64,000 nt of DNA from Glycine soja (Eukaryota; Streptophyta; Magnoliopsida; Fabales; Fabaceae): contig NC_041008.1 of the NCBI RefSeq assembly GCF_004193775.1, forward strand, positions 12,295,731 to 12,359,730, read 5' to 3'. Each line of letters starts with the position of its first letter. Within the stretch, counting starts at the first letter, position 1. The translations under genes and the position numbers were made by a program. Under the pieces are notes generated by a model, which was not told the DNA's origin, did no database searches, and worked only from the letters and a program-made list of their open reading frames with translations. Shown piece by piece: positions 58,727-64,000 of this stretch.

Positions 58727-59514
58727 ATACTACATTCAGCATGCACAACTAGTTGCCTTCTTATGCAAGTAACAATGTAGGTTTGAACTACAACTACCCT
58801 CAAATGATATCCAAATGACTTTAAATTTTGTGAGAAACACCCTAAAATCATGAAAAGATGTCACAAAAATTTTCAGGCAAAAATTCAAAGTCTAACTATG
58901 GAAACTACCTAAGGAAAGTTTAGAAAAATAAAACAATAAAACTTGAAAAAAAACTAGTAAACAGGCGATTCTGTCTAGCTAGAGACCTCAGCCGGCCTTT
59001 GGCGGGTTGCCACAGTATGGGAAATTTTTTTCTACCCCAAATACATATATAATAATTGTAATTCTGATACCCGGAGCAAAAGTTATGGCCGTTTGAAGTT
59101 TTGCTAAACACAAGTTCTCAAATGTTTTTGAATCTCTCAAATCTGGCCACACCAAGTGTTCCCGGTATTTTTCACACAAAATATGAGTCAAAAGAACCTA
59201 CCACACCAAAATTCAGCCAAAAATAAAAACCTTAACTATCAAAACAAAAATTGCCAATTAAATTGTTAGCAGCAGTCACTAATGGATTTGCACTACTACT
59301 CTGTTTTCCAGGCCAGCAAAAGTGGTCGCTAAATCCGTCGCAAAACACTATTCACAGCAAAATACAAAAATTGAAACAAGGGAAGCACTGAATAGAAAAA
59401 CTAAAACAAAACACCGCACTAAACAAAATAACATGACACTAACACAACACGAAAGCATAAAACAACAAAACATAAAACACGAATCACTAGCTATTATGAA
59501 CCTTTGGACACTGC

Positions 59515-59532
59515 TCCCCGGCAACGGCGCCA
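59515..59532 (-). promoter_or_regulatory. tRNA-Asp primer-binding site
   Basis: Minus strand TGGCGCCGTTGCCGGGGA is an exact complement of the plant tRNA-Asp(GUC) 3' end as I know it. It lies 4 bp from the 5' LTR. Use of tRNA-Asp is typical of the Athila lineage. Confidence 0.85.
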
Positions 59533-59536
59533 AATT

Positions 59537-60629
59537 TGATCGAGGCCGTACCCGAATCAAATAAACATTAAAAATGCAGTATCTAGGAAGTGATCCTAGG
59601 TCGTCTCCCAACGAGCAATGGTCAACCAAACGTTCATAACAGATAGTAGGAAAATAGTAACGAACTGGGGGGGGTGTTTGCTTTTGTAAATTAAACAGCG
59701 AATAGATGTGAATTAGAAAATATTAGAATTAAAACCCATTGCTTCCCCTTGATTCACAAGCAAGTCTCTTATCCTAGGTTACGAGAGTTTATCCTTTATC
59801 AGTTCAACCACTTAATCCAACCCTAAATTAAATTACTAGGCGAAATTTAACATAAGACATTCATTATGTGATTAAGCAACACATACACCAATTAATCATG
59901 AACGATCATTAAGCATGAACATAAATTAAGCGCAGAGATAATTAATCAAGCACTAAGCATGCATGAATTAATAGCAACAAATACAAAGTAATTAGTGAAG
60001 AGGAAAAACTGATCAGAATTTAATAGTAATAATAGAACCTCAAAGAGAGTTGTGCTTGATCCTCAAGAGAAAACAACGCTGGAGACTTAGCCTTCCATTA
60101 ATCAATAGAAAATGAAATTGTAGTAGAAACGAAGAAAACTAGAATTATTCTCCAAAACAAAAAAGAAACTAAAACGAATTGAGAGTAACACTCTAAAACT
60201 AAAACGAAAAAGAGAGAGAGGAGAGGAGAGAGAGAATAGAGGAGGCTAAACTAGAACCTTGGTGCTGTTATATAGTTTTCAGCCCCAAAGCTTACAAATC
60301 TGTTTTAAATCCAAGTCCATAAATAAAATAAAATCTAGATAAGATAAGATAAGATCTAGATGAAATAATATCTAGATGAGATCAAATCTAAATAATATCT
60401 AGATAAGATAAAATTTGGTAGAATAAAATAGTCTTCTCTCTTCAAGTCCAAGCCCAATTCTGGATCCAAGCCCAATGCTTCATTAATTCCTGAAATTAGA
60501 TTAAAAACATCAAATTAGCTGAATGAGCCCAAATAATAAAACTGCCTAATTAATTTGACAATTAAGACTAATCAGTAATTAAAATGGTGCAAAAAGGTTT
60601 AAGAAATAGGAGAAAATAATGGCACATCA
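59537..60629 (-). repeat. 5' LTR of Athila-like element
   Basis: 1093 bp, paired with 50701-51803. Confidence 0.9.
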
Positions 60630-60634
60630 CAGAG

Positions 60635-60870
60635 TTGAGGATACCCCAAGTATGGGGGACCTGACCCTTCAATCTACAGATACAACAAGACTAAAGCATT
60701 AGCAGGGAATTGGTTGTGCAATTATGGAGCTCACAACTATGCTAGTAGATAAAACTGCTATAGATGTGGTGTAATCAAAGATTATTACTCTTAAGGATAT
60801 GGCTCCAACTCTGGAGAATATGGATCTTACACTTTTCCCCCGGGATGGAAGAATGGAGACTGGCTTTGCC
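60635..60870 (+). pseudogene. Captured RanBP2-type zinc-finger protein, second part
   Basis: The frame interrupted at 50700 resumes here: GYPKYGGPDPS, then RYNKTKALAGNWLC, a second finger with GAHNYAS and NCYRCG, a Gly/Tyr/Ser-rich spacer, and FPPGWKNGDWLCP, the start of a third finger. It stops where the donor gene would have an intron. In-frame stops (TGA after ACQS, TAG after NYAS, and TAA in the Tyr/Ser-rich spacer) mark it as dead. The finger order and PPGWKxGDWLCP linker are those of a small plant RanBP2-finger family. Confidence 0.75.
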
Positions 60871-61450
60871 CAAATTCAGTTCATATTATCATCAATTTTT
60901 CACTATTCCAAATAGTATCACTCTTTCTTACCCTGCATTATTTATCATCACATTATCATTTGACTCACACAACAATATAGAGAGCCTCCATTTAATTTGA
61001 GACTAGAAACACTGACTACATGTCATTTACTTAATTCCAAACTATCATAAAATGTAAGCAATGTAATTTAATAACATGAGAGAATTTGGACAAAAGGTGC
61101 ATATTTCAGATGGAGAATTAGGACCATGGCATTAAATACAAAGAATCAATGTCCATTATAAGTCATGAAAAAAAAACAATATTTAAAATATAAGTCACAA
61201 GTTAATGTCCATACCTAATCTTATATTGACTTCACATTAAAACAACATTTTAGTACATTGCAGAATATTCCAAACAATCTCAATGTCATATTTACATTAT
61301 ATAGAACTATAAGTAAATAAAAAGTTTATGTGTGTAAGATGTCAATTTACCAAGATTTATACCAAAATATAGCTCTCTTTTTAATTCATAAACAAATTCC
61401 ATATCACATTTTAAATAACTTGCATTAGTAGAGGTATTTACCATCTACAG

Positions 61451-61927
61451 AAGGTAAACTCTCTTGACGGTGCACTAATTCATGATGTTCCACGAAGGCC
61501 TTTATATTCTCTAAAGCTGAGAAATGTAATCCCAACAGAAGGTAGTAATCAATTATATGTTGAGACTCCAAGATCCATGTTAGTTTTTGATTTTCAGAGA
61601 CGTGAACCAGTTATTGATATCCATATAAGGTAGAATTAATTAGAAATTATTCAATATGAATTGGATATTTTACCATGCAATAGATTATCCATTGACAAAT
61701 TAAATAGAGAGATCACTAAAAAAATGGCACCTTTGGATAATTTTTCCATGATAAATTCTTATGCATCACTTCTTTCAATCACACAGAGCAACTTGCCAAT
61801 CTTACACAAACTTTTGTTTTTGTTGAATGGTTTCAATTTGAAAAATATGAATTCATTAGAAGATTATGTTAGTTTTGAAATACATGGAAACCAACCAGAC
61901 AAATGCAATCCCTATATGTTACATTAG
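61451..61927 (+). pseudogene. Exon-like captured sequence, donor gene not recognised
   Basis: An open stretch of about 60 codons (61454-61630) starts after a TTTACCATCTACAG acceptor and ends at ATAAG before GTAGAATT. It includes ALIHDVPRRPLYSLKLRNVI and SNQLYVETPRSMLVFDFQRR. A second open stretch (61661-61927, 88 codons) includes KKMAPLDNFSMINSYASLL and LPILHKLLFLLNGFNL. Both look like real protein sequence and not chance frames. I do not recognise the family. They lie on the plus strand, opposite to the SAE2 exon beside them. Confidence 0.45.
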
Positions 61928-62088
61928 TGACATCATATTCTAGATATTTGTGGACTCTAACTAATGAATAATGAAGAAGCATGATAAACCCTAACAAAAA
62001 ACCCAAAAACTCAAATCCAAAAAAATAACCGAAAAACCCTTGAGAGAAAAAAAAACTTGGAAAGACCCAAACAAAGAAGAGAATTAAC

Positions 62089-62178
62089 TATGTGAATGTC
62101 AAGGAAACTGGAGAGAGCAAGGATCTTAAGAAGCTCGCAGCCAATTCCGCTAGTACCAACCATAAGCACCTTGGCATC
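62089..62178 (-). pseudogene. Captured exon of SUMO-activating enzyme subunit 2 (SAE2/UBA2)
   Basis: After an ATTTTCAG acceptor (minus strand) the exon encodes [20 protein letters not shown] and then [10 protein letters not shown]. This is the Rossmann nucleotide-binding start of the E1-like SAE2, where the motif is normally [11 protein letters not shown]; here one Gly is Ser. The downstream donor is degraded (TAGTTAATTC). No further SAE2 exon, and no catalytic Cys domain, is present. Other E1-like proteins share the fold, but CELLKxLALSGFxDIHI is most like SAE2. Confidence 0.7.
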
Positions 62179-62439
62179 CTGAAAATTTTCCAAACCGACA
62201 TTAGAGGAGGCAAATTGACAGAAAAAAAGGGGTTGTGTTGCATTGTTGTATGTGTTGTGTGGGTTGTGTTACTTTAATAACAGTGGGTGAAGAAAGGGTT
62301 GCCATTGGAAGTGAGAGTGTGAGAGAAAGAAAAGGTGAAGAAGAAAACACGGAGAAGAAGAAGAAGAACCATTGAAAAATCACATGAGAGAGAGGGTACC
62401 CAGAAGTAGAAGTGAGCTCGTGAGGGTCTTTTTTTCTAA

Positions 62440-62694
62440 ACCTCAACATTGATTTTTTAAAAATCGATATTTAAACACTCGCAGCATCGGTTTTTTAAAA
62501 AATTATGTTATGTGAGTATTTACAATATTGATTTTTAAAAATTTGATGTTAAAATCACTCTGTTAACATCGGTTTTTCTAAAATCAATATTAACGATGAC
62601 ATTTTATTTACAAAGATGCCACCGCACTTTTGTTAATATCGATTTTCATAAAATCGATGTTAAATTGACAAAGTTAAAAGTTTTTTTAGTAGTG
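62440..62694. repeat. Right terminus and subterminal repeats of captured-gene CACTA
   Basis: Diverged ACATCGGTTTTT / AAAATCGATGTT inverted pairs precede TTTTTTTAGTAGTG at 62681-62694. Confidence 0.7.
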
Positions 62695-62944
62695 TAATCA
62701 AGGTTATGAAGTAGCAAGGAAGGATACGAAGGAAGGTAGAATTGCCCTTGGTCTTGAAGTCTCCAAGTCCAAAGCAAGAAATGAGAATAGAATGGTTGCC
62801 TTAGGAGAGCAAGAGGAGCCTGGCCACTTTGAGAGGAAGAGAGGGAATGAGTTGAGTGAGAGAAAGACTAAGTGAGAAATGAGAGAACTAGAGTTTTCAT
62901 GTTTAAGACTTTGTGGAACTCAAATTCCATTTAATTCAAACTGT
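62695..62944. other. Spacer between two CACTA elements
   Basis: 250 bp, purine-rich on the plus strand (AGCAAGGAAGG, GAGGAAGAGAGGG). Minor coding-like texture, nothing identifiable. Confidence 0.35.
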
Positions 62945-63321
62945 CACTACTGGAAAAAAACCTTTCTACGACACTAGTTTTACGACGGTTATACAAAGAT
63001 CGATGTCATAAGTAAAGCAGTGACATTTTTGTAAATAATTGTAACCTTTTAAAGGTGGTTTCCTAAAAAATGACTTTAAAAATGCTTTACTACATCGGTT
63101 TTTAGAAACTGTCTTCGAAAGCATGTGTTTTCCCACTCTCATGTTGATGTGGCATGTTTTAATTGGGCTAGCTTAGACAACCCTAAATCTCAATTTTTCT
63201 TCTATGTTCCCTCATTCTTCCATTCTCATTTCCATCATAGAGAGAGAGGGAGAGAGAAGAAACATCGTAAGAGCTGTAAAGCTCACTCCACTACTCCGTC
63301 GAGCATGCACTGCATCCCAAC

Positions 63322-63619
63322 AATGCCTACGACGTGCCATGGGTAGAAAAGTATCATCCTAGAAAGGTCGCTGACATCATTGGCAATGAGGATGCCGTCT
63401 CCAGGCTCTAAGTCAGCGCTCGCGACGGCAGCATGGCCAATCTCATTTCATCCATACGTCTCTCATTTCACCCCTTAAATTAACTATTTCCTCTATCTCA
63501 ATTTTTTATCCTAATTTCTAACCCTCCCATTTTAGGGTCCTCCTGGAATCGACAAAACCACTAGCATTCTTGATCTCGCGCATGAGCTTCTCGGATGACC
63601 AAATTACAAGGAAGCTGTG
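63322..63619 (+). pseudogene. Captured fragment of replication factor C small subunit gene
   Basis: Plus-strand exon 63322-63450 encodes [20 protein letters not shown], then NEDAVSRL, a TAA, and ARDGSMANL. After an 85-bp intron ending CCCATTTTAG, exon 2 (63536-63619) encodes GPPGIDKTTSILDLAHELL, a TGA, and NYKEAV. These are the N-terminal AAA+ blocks of an RFC small subunit (RFC2/RFC4 type), the clamp loader that opens PCNA. Walker A GPPGTGKT is broken to GPPGIDKT. The intron is kept, so it is a copy of genomic DNA. The fragment ends where a possible LTR begins. Confidence 0.75.
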
Positions 63620-64000
63620 TAAAAATATACATATACTAATCTAAACATGAAAATCAATTTAAATGGCATATTCAGATCAAACAGCGGAAATTAAAATATT
63701 ACGAGTGTACCTCCAGCCATTGCAAATCGAACGCGAAGCGGCACACACACGAACCTGAAAGACAGTTTTGTTCTTCCAAACCCTTACTCACTCTGAATAG
63801 ATGGTGTATTTTTTTCTGAATAGAGAAGTGGGTTTGGTGATACAAAACTAAGAACACCCCATCCTATTTATAGAGTCTTTCCATTACAGAGCTCAACTTG
63901 TTATCAGAACAAGAGATAGGAAGTTATTAGTACGTGAGATAAAGGATGGGTACGTGATTTGTTACTGAAGGTGGTTGCAAATATATTGCAAAGATATGGG
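63618..64000. mobile_element. Possible LTR beginning, runs off the window
   Basis: From TGTAAAAATATAC at 63618 the sequence changes abruptly from RFC exon to text resembling soybean copia LTRs (GCCATTGCAAATCGAACGCG, and a TATTTATAGAGTC-like leader). No second LTR, PBS or target duplication can be checked. Confidence 0.35.

Larger units (their letters stand above)
50701..60629 (-). mobile_element. Athila/Calypso-like Ty3/gypsy retrotransposon, full structure
   Basis: 9.9 kb in minus orientation. LTRs are 50701-51803 and 59537-60629, starting TGATCGAGG and ending GGCACATCA. Target duplication is CGGAG (50696-50700) versus CAGAG (60630-60634), one mismatch. PBS is tRNA-Asp and PPT is at 51804. 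Gag, protease, RT and RNase H lie in one frame apart from a gag frameshift; integrase follows. About 1.5 kb lies between integrase and the 3' LTR with no env-like frame. By eye the LTRs differ at about 35-40 sites in 1095 (3-4%). Nonsense mutations and an integrase deletion make it inactive. Confidence 0.9.
48164..62694. mobile_element. CACTA element with captured host gene fragments (Pack-CACTA type)
   Basis: The left end is a decayed terminus CATTATTACAAAAAAGAC at 48164, followed by ACATCGGTT-type repeats to 48415. The right end is a matching inverted terminus, TTTTTTTAGTAGTG, ending at 62694 and preceded by the same kind of repeats from 62440. Between them, once the later Athila-like insertion is removed, about 4.6 kb contains intron-bearing pieces of at least three host genes: a pfkB kinase, a RanBP2 zinc-finger protein and SAE2. 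No transposase is seen, so it would be non-autonomous. Flanking trinucleotides are TTA and TAA, so a 3-bp target duplication is not confirmed, and pairing of these two ends is inferred. Confidence 0.65.
62945..64000. mobile_element. Start of a third CACTA element carrying a host gene fragment
   Basis: CACTACTGGAAAAAAACC at 62945 is a CACTA terminus pointing right. It is followed by diverged subterminal motifs with CGACGG, GATCGATGTC and ACATCGGTTTTTAG up to about 63110. A replication factor C fragment begins within 250 bp of that. The other end is outside the window. Confidence 0.6.

Noticed and set aside
48161..62697. Confirmed 3-bp target duplication for the gene-capturing CACTA
   Set aside because: Flanking bases are TTA on the left and TAA on the right, which do not match as direct repeats; pairing of the ends rests on the termini and subterminal motifs only.

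Overview
The window is eukaryotic plant DNA: AT-rich, with intron-containing genes, plant-type transposons and one nuclear gene for a chloroplast ribosomal protein. The repeat families point to a legume, most likely soybean (Glycine). The clues are SIRE1-like copia LTRs with repeated TAATCGATTACA, Athila/Calypso-like gypsy elements primed by tRNA-Asp, and CACTA elements with ACATCGGTT subterminal arrays. The species call is inference; no database was searched.

Only one gene looks complete. It is plastid ribosomal protein L4 at 17090-18525 (+), two exons, with a GC-rich first exon. A second host gene is represented by the first two exons of a Rab1/RABD GTPase on the minus strand (3003-4000). 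Its intron 2 runs directly into the end of a CACTA transposon at 2827.

Layout, left to right. 1-2827: 3' part of a CACTA element with Ulp1-protease-like exons. 3003-4000: Rab1 5' exons. 4001-8649: sparse DNA with a Helitron 3' end (6600) and a tRNA-derived SINE. 8650-14235: decayed copia element (minus) whose RT is split by a TRIM-like element (9106-12395), itself split by a 2.3 kb solo LTR (9752-12066). 15240-20400: SINEs, a TA microsatellite, the L4 gene and a MULE/OTU remnant. 20443-47820: large 5'-truncated Athila/Calypso-like element (minus), carrying two solo LTRs (23981-25163, 46379-47590), a copia fragment (44150-44998) and a complete-ended 13.6 kb element (27843-41471). That inner element has gag and protease but no RT or integrase, and is itself split by a 3.8 kb SIRE1-like deletion derivative (34874-38668). 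48164-62694: a second CACTA element that has captured pieces of at least three host genes (pfkB-type kinase, RanBP2-type zinc finger protein, SUMO-activating enzyme SAE2). It was later hit by a 9.9 kb Athila-like element (50701-60629) that landed inside the captured zinc-finger exon. 62945-64000: start of a third CACTA element carrying a replication factor C fragment.

The order of insertions can be read from 5-bp target duplications (GTGGC, GTTGC, CATTT and CCCAC exact; CRGAG, TTTCY and CCCCY with one mismatch) and from host reading frames that resume across several of the insertions. The most unusual features are the multi-gene capture in the 48-63 kb CACTA element, and dense arrays of imperfect hairpins built from a GCTTAGCGC/GCGCTAAGC motif inside the gypsy elements.
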